Positions 17,547-26,377 of a stretch of 59,721 nucleotides of DNA are shown here, piece by piece. This DNA comes from Massilia sp. (GTDB lineage: Bacteria > Pseudomonadota > Gammaproteobacteria > Burkholderiales > Burkholderiaceae_D): assembly GCA_025359245.1 (NCBI GenBank), contig JANYGW010000244.1:1-59721 (forward strand), read 5' to 3'. The notes under the pieces are model-generated. The model had not been told where the DNA came from, searched no databases, and was given only the letters and a program-made list of their open reading frames with translations. The translations under genes were made by a program, and so were the position numbers. Numbering within the stretch: the stretch's first letter is position 1; every line of letters starts with the position of its first letter.

Positions 17547-18713
17547 ATGCTCCCACACACGCCCGCCGACGCCCCCGCACGCATCCACTGGACCGAGGGG
17601 GGCGAAGCACGCTCGGCGCGCTGGCGCTCCGAAAGCGGCATGCCGGCCCCGAAAAAAGTCGTGATCGCCAACGACCAGACCCCGGCCGACGTGGCATACC
17701 GGCTGGCCTGCGAAGGTACGGCGCTGCTGTGGCGCGGCGACTTCCAGAATGCGCGCCAGCTGCTGCAGGCGCTGGCGCGGCGCGCCGACCACAAGGGCGA
17801 CAAGGGCAAGCGCGCCAAGGCCCCCAAGGTGGCCGCCACGCCGGCCGAAGCGTTCCACCTGCACCGCCAGGCCCAGTCGCAGCGGGCCCGCACGCTGGCC
17901 ATGCTGCTGCTGCCGTTCGAGGCCAACTACAGCATGCCGCTGCGCCGCGCGCCCGACGTCAAGGTGGCCTGCAACGAAGCGTACGGGCGCGGCGAAGAGC
18001 CGTTCGTGGCCTCGATGCGCGAGCTGCTCGGGCTGATCGGCGCGCACGAATGGCGCAAGAACGGGGTCGAAGTGGCCGCCCTCGAAGAACGCATCCATCC
18101 GCACTACGGCGTGTTCTCGCCGATCCGCGGCGAATACGTGGAGCTGGTGGCCAACGCGCCGCTGCCGGCCGGCGCCAAGGTGGCCTTCGATATCGGCACC
18201 GGCACCGGCGTGCTGGCGGCGCTGCTGGCCAAGCGCGGCGTGCAGCACATCGTCGCCACCGACATGGATGCGCGCGCGCTGAGCTGCGCGCGCGAGAACC
18301 TGCACCGCCTCGGCCTGGAGCACACGGTCGAACTGATGAAAGCGGACCTGTTCCCCGACCGCCGCGCCGACCTGGTGCTGTGCAACCCGCCGTGGCTGCC
18401 GGGACGCCCCAGTTCGTCGCTGGAGTACGCCGTGTACGATCCGGACAGCCGCATGCTCAAGGGCTTCCTGGGCGGCGTGGCGGCCCACCTGGCGCCCGGC
18501 GGCGAGGCCTGGCTGATCCTGTCCGACCTGGCCGAGCACCTGGGCCTGCGCCCGCGCGCGGAGCTGGACGGCTGGATCGCCGCCGGCGGCCTGAAAGTCA
18601 TCGAACGGCACGACGTGCGTCCGAGCCATCCGCGCGCCAGCGATGCCACCGATCCGCTGCACGCGGCGCGCTCGAAGGAGCTCACTTCGCTGTGGCGGCT
18701 GGCTGCGCAATAA
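17547..18713 (+). CDS. Class I SAM-dependent methyltransferase (NPPW type)
   Basis: 388 residues. The C-terminal half is a Rossmann methyltransferase: motif I FDIGTGTGVLAALLAKRG (about 213-230), the acidic loop TDMDARAL, and the catalytic NPPW at about 281-284. NPP(Y/F/W) is the signature of N-methyltransferases acting on planar or amide nitrogens (HemK/PrmC, RsmC/RlmG, TrmN6 groups). The N-terminal 190 residues are an extra helical domain probably used for substrate recognition. The substrate cannot be assigned; an rRNA or translation-factor target is plausible. The tRNA-fMet promoter starts a few bases after its stop. Confidence 0.8.
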   Translation: MLPHTPADAPARIHWTEGGEARSARWRSESGMPAPKKVVIANDQTPADVAYRLACEGTALLWRGDFQNARQLLQALARRADHKGDKGKRAKAPKVAATPAEAFHLHRQAQSQRARTLAMLLLPFEANYSMPLRRAPDVKVACNEAYGRGEEPFVASMRELLGLIGAHEWRKNGVEVAALEERIHPHYGVFSPIRGEYVELVANAPLPAGAKVAFDIGTGTGVLAALLAKRGVQHIVATDMDARALSCARENLHRLGLEHTVELMKADLFPDRRADLVLCNPPWLPGRPSSSLEYAVYDPDSRMLKGFLGGVAAHLAPGGEAWLILSDLAEHLGLRPRAELDGWIAAGGLKVIERHDVRPSHPRASDATDPLHAARSKELTSLWRLAAQ

Positions 18714-18719
18714 AGACCC

Positions 18720-18748
18720 TTGCACAAGCGGGCCGGGGTGTGTAGAAT
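18720..18748 (+). promoter_or_regulatory. Promoter of tRNA-fMet
   Basis: TTGCAC at 18720-18725 and TAGAAT at 18743-18748 with an ideal 17-base spacer, ending seven bases before the tRNA. A GC-rich stretch follows the -10, as in stable-RNA promoters. Confidence 0.65.
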
Positions 18749-18754
18749 ACCGAC

Positions 18755-18831
18755 CGCGGGGTGGAGCAGTCTGGCAGCTCGTCGGGCTCATAACCCGAAG
18801 GTCACAGGTTCAAATCCTGTCCCCGCAACCA
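18755..18831 (+). tRNA. Initiator tRNA-fMet (CAT)
   Basis: A 77-base cloverleaf with encoded CCA. The initiator hallmarks are visible: first base C opposite A72 (unpaired C1:A72), and three consecutive G:C pairs in the anticodon stem around CTCATAA. The T-arm is GTTCAAATC. It is followed at once by a strong terminator. Its 3' end is a common integration target for genomic islands, which matters for the region to the right. Confidence 0.98.
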
Positions 18832-18840
18832 AGATGCAAG

Positions 18841-18873
18841 GCCGCTGATTTCGCAAGGGATCAGCGGCTTTTT
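18841..18873 (+). terminator. Rho-independent terminator after tRNA-fMet
   Basis: Nine-base-pair stem GCCGCTGAT / ATCAGCGGC with a ten-base loop followed by five T. A degenerate copy without the T-run is found at 25298-25325. Confidence 0.85.
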
Positions 18874-19183
18874 GCTGTCTGGGGCGCACACGGCGGCAGA
18901 CGACGCATCGTTTTTCCTATTACGGCACATAGACGCTTATGGCCGGTCAAATTCCCCCACCTCTGATTACCCCACAATCCCAGATCGCGACCTGAACCGG
19001 CAGTACCAACGACAGGGCCTGGCACCCGTTGCGATAGCGGCTGGCCAGGCCTTTGTGCCTTTAAAAATGGGCTTTTTGTCGCGTGCGCCCCCCCCTGACA
19101 AGCTCATCCGGTGTAATATTCGCCTGCCAAACATATTTAAATTGCAATATTGTCGCGATCCCCGCCATCGGAACTCTGCCACC
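18874..19183. other. Intergenic region before vgrG, with a possible IS21-type end fragment
   Basis: 310 bases without a convincing gene. At 18941-18970 the text GGTCAAATTCCCCCACC resembles the conserved end sequence I associate with IS21-family elements, but no transposase remains, so this is weak. An AT-rich stretch lies at 19115-19150 before the vgrG start and may hold its promoter. A homopolymer of seven or more C occurs near 19087. Confidence 0.3.
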
Positions 19184-22137
19184 ATGCTCGAACAAATCGT
19201 TTCCCTCCTCGGCAGCTTCACGCAAGCCACGCGGCTGCTGCGCCTGACCACGCCGCTGGGCAGCAACGAGCTGCTGGCCGAATGCGTGCGCGGCGAAGAA
19301 TCGATCAGCGGCGGCTACACGTTGACGATCAGCGCGCTCTCGCCGAATGCCGACATTTCGCTGCGCACGCTGCTTGGCCAGCCGGCGCTGCTGGAACTGC
19401 TGACCGTTAATGTGGCCAGGCGCGCCCCTTCCATGGCCACCTGACGGCCGTCGAAATGAACGGCGCCAACGGCGGCATGGCGCGCTACACGCTCACGCTG
19501 CAACCATGGACGGCGTTCATGGCGCGCAGCCGCGACAGCCGGGTATTCCAGGACATGACGGTGTTCGACATCCTCGACGCCGTGTTTGGCGCCTACCAGG
19601 GCAAAGGCAAGCTGGCGCCGGAGTGGCGCTTCGACGTGGTCGACCGCAGCATCTACCCTACCCGCAGCCTGACCACGCAATACCAGGAAAGCGACCTGGC
19701 CTTCGCCGAGCGCCTGATGAGCGAAGAAGGCCTGTTCTACTTCTTCGAGCATCACGGCGACAGCGCCAGCCCTAGCCTGGGCAGCCATCCGATGGTCATT
19801 GCCGACGACAACAGCGCCTTCAAGCCGAACGAACAAGCGTCGATCCGCTATACCCAGCCGGGCGCCGTGATGAAGGAAGACAGCATGGACCGCTGGCGCA
19901 GCGAATTGCGCCTGCAGACCAATGGCGTGGACATGCGCAGCTGGGATTACCGCACGCTCGATAGCCGGCCGGTGTCGGCGATGGGCGCGAACGGCGACGA
20001 AGCGCCGCTGGTCAGTCGCGATGTGCCGGGCGCGTATGCGTATGCGAGCGGCAGCCAGGGCCAGCGCATCGCCGACAATCAATTGAAAGCGCTGGAGGCG
20101 CGCCGCGAAATCTTCATCGGCGCGGGCACAGTGCGTACGCTGCGTCCGGGGACGACCTTTTCGCTGGATGGACAAGCGGTGTTCGACACGGCGGACAATG
20201 ACGACGCGCGCGGCTTCATCGTCACGCGCACCGTGCACCTGATGCACAACAACCTGAGTGCAGACCTGGCGTCCGACGTCGTCAAGCGCATCGGCAAGGC
20301 GCTGCTGTCGGAGCTGATCGACGACGAACAAGGTAGCAGCCTGCATGCGGTCGGCACGGAGCAAGGCGAGCGGCCGCTGTACCGCAACCGCATCGACGCG
20401 ATCCGCATCAAGGTGCCGTACCGCGCCAGCCGGACCGATGGTCACGGCCAGCTGCTGCATCCGCGCCCTACCGTCAAGGGACAGCAAAGCGCGGTCGTGG
20501 TTGGCCCTGCCGGTGCGGTGATTCACACCGACCGCGATCACCGCGTCAAGGTGCAGTTCCACTGGCAGCGCGGCGCGCAGAGCCATAGCCGCTTGAACCA
20601 TCCGGAGGCCGACAGCCACACCGGCGCGCCGGCCGATGACACTGCCGGCACGTGGGTGCGCGTGGCAGCGCCTCTGGCGCCGATCGCCGGCGCCAACTGG
20701 GGCAGCAACACGCTGCCGCGGGTCGGACAGGAAGTGCTGGTCGATTTCCTCGAAGGGAATATAGATCGGCCTGTGATCATAGGCGCGCTGTACAACGGCA
20801 AGGGAGAGAAGGACGCGCAGAACAACCAGGTCGCGCAAGGCGCCGGCGCCGCGGTGGGCAATGCGCCGGCATGGTTCCCGGGCGAGGCCGCTGCGCACGC
20901 GCACCCCGCCGTGTTGTCCGGGATGAAAAGCCAGACCATGAGCGCGAGCCAGGGCGGCACCGGCGCGTACAGCCAGCTGGTGCTGGACGACAGCCCGGGC
21001 CAGTCGCGCGTGGCGCTGCAGCGCCATGCCGGCGCACATCAGGGGACTGCGGAACTGAACATGGGGCACTTGCGCCATCAGACCGACAACCAGCGCCTGC
21101 CGGCGGCCGGCTTTGGCGCCGAACTCAAGACCGAACATGCCACCGCCGTGCGCGCCGGCCAGGGCCTGCTGCTGGCGGCCGATGCACGCAGCAACGCGAC
21201 CAGCAGCCAGCTCGATTCGCGCGAGGCGGAAGCGCAGATCGAGCAGAGCCATCAATTGCAGATCGCGATGGCGACCACGGCGCAAAAGCACAACGCGCAA
21301 CTCAAGGACGCGCAAGGCAAGGCGGAAGCGGCGCCGGGGAAGTTGCCGGCCATCGAAGGATCGGCGCACAGTATCGAGGTGGTCAAGGCTGCCGGCAGCG
21401 GCGCGGGCGGCGGCGAAGGTTTCGGCGGCGGCGAGGGCCAGGTAACGGCTTATAGCGAACCGCAGATGCAGGTGTCGAGCCCATCCGGAATTGTGGCCGG
21501 CACCCCGGCCAATGCTGTGCTGGCGGTGGGCGACACCAGCAGCATCAGTGCCGGGCAGGACATCAATTTTGCGGCGCAGGGCAACAGCTTTTTCGCGGTC
21601 AATGCGGGGATCAGCCTGTTCACCTATGGCAAGGCCAGCAGCAAGGACAAGCCGAACCAGGAAACCGGGCTGCGCTTGCACGCGGCCACCGGCAAGGTCA
21701 GCAGCCAGAGCCAGTCTGACGAAACGCGGGTCACAGCGGACAAGGCGATCACGGTTGCCAGCATTACCAAGAGCGTCAGCGTGACCGCCAAGGAGCATGT
21801 GATGTTCACGGCACAGGGCGCGTTCATCAAGCTCGAAGGCGGCAATATCATGATTCATGGGCCGGGGAAGATGGAATTCAAGGCCAGCATGAAGGAACTG
21901 ATGGGGCCAGTGTCGGTGACGACGCCGGGCATGGCAAGCCGCATCGGAGACCTGAATATCAAGAAGGACCTGGAGATCGAATATATCGATGCGGATGGCA
22001 ATCCGCTCAAGAACGAGCCGATCGACCTGCACTTCAGTGGTGAAAAGAAGAACGTCGTCCTCGGTGCCGACGGAAAAGCAAAAATCAAAAATGCCCGCCG
22101 TGGCCCAGTCGGCGCCGAGCAACCAAAAAGAAAATAA
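19184..22137 (+). pseudogene. vgrG: T6SS spike protein VgrG (gp27/gp5 + DUF2345 + C-terminal extension), split by a -1 frameshift
   Basis: VgrG trimers form the puncturing tip of the type VI secretion system and carry effectors. The N-terminal part reads from ATG 19184 (MLEQIVSLLGSFTQATRLLR) to a stop at 19442-19444. The normal continuation, GQARPFHGHLTAVEMNGANG, is in the frame one base back, which stays open from 19411 to the stop at 22135. Repair near 19412-19416, for example by one extra G in the GTGG run, would give one protein of about 984 residues. Domains: gp27-like (N-terminal 400), the OB/gp5 needle region (DHRVKVQFHWQRG to GNWGSN-like), DUF2345 (around 21000-21900). It ends in an Asp/Gly-rich 50-residue extension (EIEYIDADGNPLKNEPIDL) resembling the transthyretin-like adaptor tail of other VgrGs. 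The effector gene begins inside its 3' end. Confidence 0.88.
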
Positions 22138-23548
22138 TCAGACCGGCGCGAAAGCAAGCACTGCGATTCCCCAGTTAATTAGTACATCACTTGAGAAAAA
22201 AATGACCGCCGCAATTGCAAAAAACGACCCAGCGTTGGACACTCAGGAACATTGCATCGATCTGCCAGGCGAATCAGTGCGATGCTGGGTCGGACACGAC
22301 AAAAAGAAGTTGTCCGTGGTCTTACGCAAGCACCGCGATATCCTTTTCGACATAGCGCTAGAAAACGGGAAAAGCTACACCATCGAGGCGACCGAATCCG
22401 ATTTTTACGATGCCGTGGCAAAAAAGATCATTTACGTTGCGCGTCATGCAAGAGTTACATTCAAAGACGGCGAAAAAATGCATGTATGGGTCGGCCGCGG
22501 CTTTCGTGGGGCGCTGCTCCTCAAATGCGATGGCAAGTTGATGTCCAGGGTCGAACCGAATGAATGGGACAAGCACCTTCACGGCGCTGATCCCAAGGAG
22601 AAGCCGGCACCTATCATCATTACACTGGGATGTCCTAAGTCCGCCTCCAAGCCAGCGCCCATGTCCGCGAGCAAGGATGAGCAATCGCTGCATGTCCACG
22701 AGGCATCTAAGGAACATGCGCCACCGGCCGTGTTGGAATGGTTTGCTGACGGCGGGGAATCGTTGCACCTCGATACTGAAAATATTGTTACGCGAAATTG
22801 GATACTTTCCCAACTGGGCGCCGTGGCCGGGTACACCATGGACAATCATACCTGGGTGAGAGAGTTGGTTGGTGTGAAGTTCTATCTTCAAAAAGTAGTT
22901 CATAAGTCTGGTCCAAAAGTCTATTTGGTGTTCAACGGGAATAACAAACTCAGGGAAATCATTAGCGCCTCACGTTACGGCTTGCAAAACACGAAGATGA
23001 TGCGGCTCACCGGCGGCGCTGGCAGTGCAAAGCAGGCTTGGGTCGGGGCGAAAAATGCTGCCGAGGACGCCGTCACAGTTTTTGCAAAAGAAGAAGGTAA
23101 AATGGTCTTAAAAGGCGGCGGACTGGCTGTTTTGTTTACGGTAGGGATGGATATAGCGGAGTGGTATCACGATTATTCGGAGATCGGCCCGGATGGCAAA
23201 CGCAAAAAAGACCTGGGGTTCTTGTTCGCGAAGGTCGGCACAGACCTGATTAAGGCGGGTATTGTGGCGGCATTAACAACGGCAGTCGTTTCGCTCGGGT
23301 TTACAGCTCTTGCGGCATTTGGCGTCACCGTTGCGGCGCCTGTTATCGCAGTTGTGGTGGGTACAATTGCTGTTTCCATAGTTTTGTGCTTTGCATTAGA
23401 AAAAATTGACAAGGCGATCGGCCGCGCAGTGGGCGAAGCCGACACCACCTCCTGGCTGGCAAAAAAATTTCGCTCTGCCTCACAATTCTTAGCAAAAGCA
23501 ACGAAAGATCCCATATACGAACCTTATTTAGACCGGATCATGTTTTGA
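22091..23548 (+). CDS. Candidate T6SS cargo effector with C-terminal pore-like hydrophobic region
   Basis: 485 residues if started at ATG 22091 (overlapping vgrG by 47 bases); an ATG at 22202 after the vgrG stop is an equally plausible start. The N-terminal part is charged and soluble (CWVGHDKKKLSVVLRKH, HVWVGRGFRGALLLK). The C-terminal part has a hydrophobic segment near 340-358 and a long Ala/Val-rich stretch near 390-437 with two potential membrane helices. These are followed by an amphipathic ALEKIDKAIGRAVGEAD motif of the kind seen in putative membrane-disrupting cargo proteins. GC content is clearly lower than in neighbouring core genes. No enzymatic motif was found. The position directly after vgrG and before a polytopic membrane gene suggests an effector/immunity pair; this is inference. 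Confidence 0.6.
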   Translation: MPAVAQSAPSNQKENNQTGAKASTAIPQLISTSLEKKMTAAIAKNDPALDTQEHCIDLPGESVRCWVGHDKKKLSVVLRKHRDILFDIALENGKSYTIEATESDFYDAVAKKIIYVARHARVTFKDGEKMHVWVGRGFRGALLLKCDGKLMSRVEPNEWDKHLHGADPKEKPAPIIITLGCPKSASKPAPMSASKDEQSLHVHEASKEHAPPAVLEWFADGGESLHLDTENIVTRNWILSQLGAVAGYTMDNHTWVRELVGVKFYLQKVVHKSGPKVYLVFNGNNKLREIISASRYGLQNTKMMRLTGGAGSAKQAWVGAKNAAEDAVTVFAKEEGKMVLKGGGLAVLFTVGMDIAEWYHDYSEIGPDGKRKKDLGFLFAKVGTDLIKAGIVAALTTAVVSLGFTALAAFGVTVAAPVIAVVVGTIAVSIVLCFALEKIDKAIGRAVGEADTTSWLAKKFRSASQFLAKATKDPIYEPYLDRIMF

Positions 23549-23620
23549 AGGAAAATCCTCTGCAGATCTTTGGCCTCAGTAATTTTGGCTTCGTGAAAAT
23601 TCGCACTTTCGGACATTTGA

Positions 23621-24394
23621 ATGACGACTAAATATATTCGCCCTGCCTTTCCGGGTGCTCAGCTATGGAGTGTCGTGAAAATTGCCTCATTTGGCGGGCT
23701 GTTCATTTCCTCGATTGGGACACTTTTCATATGGGCGGGATCCGACTCATTTCATCTCGTGCCTATGGTGTGGCAAGTTTCATTGATCATCAACATGGTG
23801 CTATTTGTTGCGATATGGTTTTTCTATCTGAGCGTTAGAAATACGGACAAACTCATAGGCAACGGCATAATTGCCATTTTTGGATTGTTCAGTTTTTTCT
23901 GGCTGTTTGGATTTTCAATGTTCTATTTCTACTTTTTGTTTGCCCCATTGAATTTCTATTTACGGATTTTCGCACTGGCAAGCGTATCATTATTATTACT
24001 CCACCGCGGTTACTTGATTAGCAAAGACATTACCGATACCATCAACAATAAGAAATCCCTGTTCGATAAAATGTATGTCGACGAAGGAACTTCTTTTACA
24101 TTTACGCGCGCAGCGGTCGGCTACCTCGAAAAGGCGCGCCCGGTGCGAAATTCTTTTTACTCCTTTCACGGGTATGCGGCCATGTTGGTTGCCCCGTTCG
24201 TTCTAATACTGAATCGTATCTTGACTCCCATTACAGGTGACGGCCACGGCGTGTTCATGATTACAGCTTTTTTTTCTGTTCCATTAATGATGTGGGGTAT
24301 GGAACTGGTCGTACAAACTATTTACCTTATGATCTATTTTCCTTTGGAAATCCACAGGAATACAGGGAAAGACGTTTTAATGAAAGACTGGTAA
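23621..24394 (+). CDS. Polytopic inner membrane protein, candidate immunity protein
   Basis: 257 residues with about six transmembrane segments (roughly 20-40, 50-70, 80-105, 110-130, 185-205, 215-235) and a soluble loop around 135-180. It is AT-rich with Phe/Tyr/Ile-heavy composition, unlike the surrounding GC-rich genes, and lies 72 bases after the candidate effector. Integral membrane immunity proteins are typical partners of pore-forming T6SS effectors and colicins. No family was recognised. The ribosome site is weak. Confidence 0.55.
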   Translation: MTTKYIRPAFPGAQLWSVVKIASFGGLFISSIGTLFIWAGSDSFHLVPMVWQVSLIINMVLFVAIWFFYLSVRNTDKLIGNGIIAIFGLFSFFWLFGFSMFYFYFLFAPLNFYLRIFALASVSLLLLHRGYLISKDITDTINNKKSLFDKMYVDEGTSFTFTRAAVGYLEKARPVRNSFYSFHGYAAMLVAPFVLILNRILTPITGDGHGVFMITAFFSVPLMMWGMELVVQTIYLMIYFPLEIHRNTGKDVLMKDW

Positions 24395-24429
24395 TCGCCA
24401 GCTTGAATAGTGTTTTTTGACTTGAAGAA

Positions 24430-24975
24430 ATGCTTATGAATTGGACTTCCATTTTTGCGTTGGCTTTCGTAGCAGCGCTGGCAGGTGGGTGGATGATGCG
24501 CGCATCTGCCGGACAGAAAAAACATGACACCGAAATGCAGAAACAGCTGGAAACCTTCTCTGAGTGGGTTGAGGTGCTGAACAGCAACGAACAGGTTTGG
24601 GCCATAGGCCGCCGCTTGACGTGGCTGCCGGCCGACGAATTTGGCAACGGCGCCAGCATGCTGATCGGTGCAATCAACCTTGAGAATACCGACGCTGGGT
24701 TGCGCGCGGCAATTGAACAGCACTGCCATCCTGTCTACGTGGATGAACATCTTGTCCTCGCCTATATATTGGCGCGGCCAAGCCGGAGCGAAAGTCTTAT
24801 GATGGGCCCGCTCAATAATCCAATTCTTCAAGGGAAAATTGAAGCTGCAATTGTCTTCGCAACGAATGACATTGACGTCCTGGCCGAGGCAACAAGTAGT
24901 TCAATTGGCCTGATGGAGACGGAAAAAGAGCGGCGCGAGTTTATCGAAATTCGCCGGAAACATGTCCAGCCGTAG
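24430..24975 (+). CDS. Membrane-anchored hypothetical protein of the vgrG island
   Basis: 181 residues. One N-terminal transmembrane anchor (SIFALAFVAALAGGWMM) is followed by a soluble domain. That domain has a helix (EMQKQLETFSEWVEVLN) and a mixed alpha/beta part, including NGASMLIGAINLEN and AAIVFATNDIDVLAEA. It lies 35 bases after the polytopic gene and is probably co-transcribed with it. It could be a second immunity component or an accessory protein. No family recognised. Confidence 0.5.
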   Translation: MLMNWTSIFALAFVAALAGGWMMRASAGQKKHDTEMQKQLETFSEWVEVLNSNEQVWAIGRRLTWLPADEFGNGASMLIGAINLENTDAGLRAAIEQHCHPVYVDEHLVLAYILARPSRSESLMMGPLNNPILQGKIEAAIVFATNDIDVLAEATSSSIGLMETEKERREFIEIRRKHVQP

Positions 24976-25297
24976 TGCGGCGTGGCAAGGCCAGCAGCCG
25001 CATCAACTCTTGAGCCGCAAGCGAGTATCAAGGAGCTCAGCGGGCCGGCAAGCACGTCCGGTTCGGCAGCGCTGCCGGAAGGCAAGCTTGAGAACTGCTT
25101 GCAAAAATAGCGAAAACGCGTGCCGATGGCGCGGCAGTATCGGCCGTTCGGAATTGAAGACCACCTTTACCAAAAAGGCCTCCTGAACGATGGCGCAATT
25201 TCTCCAGCTCGACAATCCGCAGTGGGGCATTCCGCTGCCGCTGCCGCATGATAGAGCGATCACGCACGAGCCTAGCTGTTCCTGCGACCATCAGCAA
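24976..25297. other. Probable decayed coding sequence at the end of the vgrG island
   Basis: No intact gene. One frame (about 24982-25109) reads as a plausible C-terminus, including TLEPQASIKELSGPAS and EGKLENCLQK before a stop, with no start. Short overlapping frames follow to 25260. GC is higher than in the three preceding genes. This looks like the remnant of a gene, consistent with an island boundary, but the evidence is only composition and frame openness. Confidence 0.3.
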
Positions 25298-25325
25298 GCC
25301 GTTGATTTCGCAGCAGATCAGCGGC
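25281..25325 (+). repeat. Degenerate copy of the tRNA-fMet 3' end and terminator (candidate att-type repeat)
   Basis: 25298-25325 matches 18841-18868 at 24 of 28 positions, including an uninterrupted TGATTTCGCA and GATCAGCGGC. Just upstream, TGTTCCTGCGACCA resembles the tRNA 3' end TGTCCCCGCAACCA (11 of 14). The order tRNA-tail then stem is the same in both copies and they enclose the vgrG island. No integrase is present. An unrelated hairpin with chance similarity is the alternative. Confidence 0.45.
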
Positions 25326-25340
25326 GCTTCTACGTCCCCT

Positions 25341-26012
25341 CTAGTGGGACGCCGGCCGTGCGACCCAGTTCGACGAAATCTGGGTCACCTTCATTTTCGC
25401 GCCCTTGAACGGGATGGTGACGGCGATATCGGCGTCGAGCTGGCGCGGCAGGCAGCGGCCTTGCTCGTCGAGCACATACGACGTTGTCATACGGCCGTCG
25501 AGCATCAGCGTGGCATGCACGTCGGTGTCGACCCTGCGCAGGCAGCCCGTGTCGGCATCGACCCACATCGTGGCCATCATTTTTCGTCCGACACTGCCTT
25601 CGCGCGCCTCGAAGATGGCCCAGGTCTTGCCGTCCAGCGCCCGCCCTTCTGCGCGCGTCACCTTGGCGCCTGGCTCCATCAGCGAGGCGGTCATCTGGGT
25701 CAGCGCATCGATCAGCTTGGCGCCGCCTTGCTCCTTTCCCTTGCCCGTGCCCGGCGCCGCATCGACCACGACGGAGGTGTACACCGGCTTGCCTTTTTCC
25801 CATCCCGACAAATGCGAGCGCAGATGCATCGGCGCCGGCGCGCCGTCCTTCACTGCGGTCACCACCAGGTCGATATCGCCGGCGACCAGCTTCTGCGCCA
25901 CTGCCATGTGCGCCGCTGTCTTGTTCCACAGCCCATCATCGGCCCATGCCAGCATGGTCAGCGCCGAAGTCAGGAGGAGTCCACCGCTTAATGCAAAGGC
26001 TACTAGTTTCAT
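25341..26012 (-). CDS. Secreted hypothetical protein
   Basis: 223 residues with a clear Sec signal peptide (MKLVAFALSGGLLLTSALTM, cleavage after LAWA-DD). The mature part is beta-rich with segments such as GDIDLVVTAVKDGAP, KTWAIFEAREGSVGRK, MMATMWVDADTGCLRRVDTD and VTIPFKGAKMKVTQISSNW. The pattern suggests a periplasmic or outer-membrane-associated lipocalin- or LolA-like sheet, but no family is recognised. The ATG at 26012 is chosen over a TTG at 26021 because it gives a normal signal peptide. It is monocistronic. Confidence 0.65.
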   Translation of the reverse strand: MKLVAFALSGGLLLTSALTMLAWADDGLWNKTAAHMAVAQKLVAGDIDLVVTAVKDGAPAPMHLRSHLSGWEKGKPVYTSVVVDAAPGTGKGKEQGGAKLIDALTQMTASLMEPGAKVTRAEGRALDGKTWAIFEAREGSVGRKMMATMWVDADTGCLRRVDTDVHATLMLDGRMTTSYVLDEQGRCLPRQLDADIAVTIPFKGAKMKVTQISSNWVARPASH

Positions 26013-26377
26013 TTTAGACAATCAGTTTGAAAAACGCAGTATAGCCTTGCCTGCACGGTTATTGGGGGGCTTTCTTGCGGCCGCGAGCGCCTAAGAATCC
26101 CACCGATCACCCAGCCGATGGCACCCGGATCAGTATTTGGTATTATTAATTAAAAGATATGTATGATGTCATGCGCGGCCGTTCACTCCCCTGCCTCGAC
26201 ATGCCACCGATACCCAAGCCGCCACGCCATGCGCTTTCCCTGCTTGTCGCCTCGCATGATGGCGGGAAAAACCATCCCACCGTACTGGCTGGAAGGTGCA
26301 CGCCGTGGCGCCGCTGCGTCCAAACAGTAGCGTGAACACAAATTAGCCATTTTAATCTAATCACAAAAAGCTTAAAA
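26013..26377. other. Intergenic region between divergent secreted-protein genes
   Basis: 365 bases. An AT-rich patch at 26139-26165 and another at 26340-26377 probably hold the divergent promoters. No coding frame with a plausible start and composition was found, and no repeat or terminator was seen. Confidence 0.4.

Noticed and set aside
25190-25408. Short frame beginning MAQFLQLDNPQWGIPLPLP
   Set aside because: The first 20 residues look plausible but the frame runs through the tRNA-like repeat into the convergent gene's 3' end; no ribosome site.
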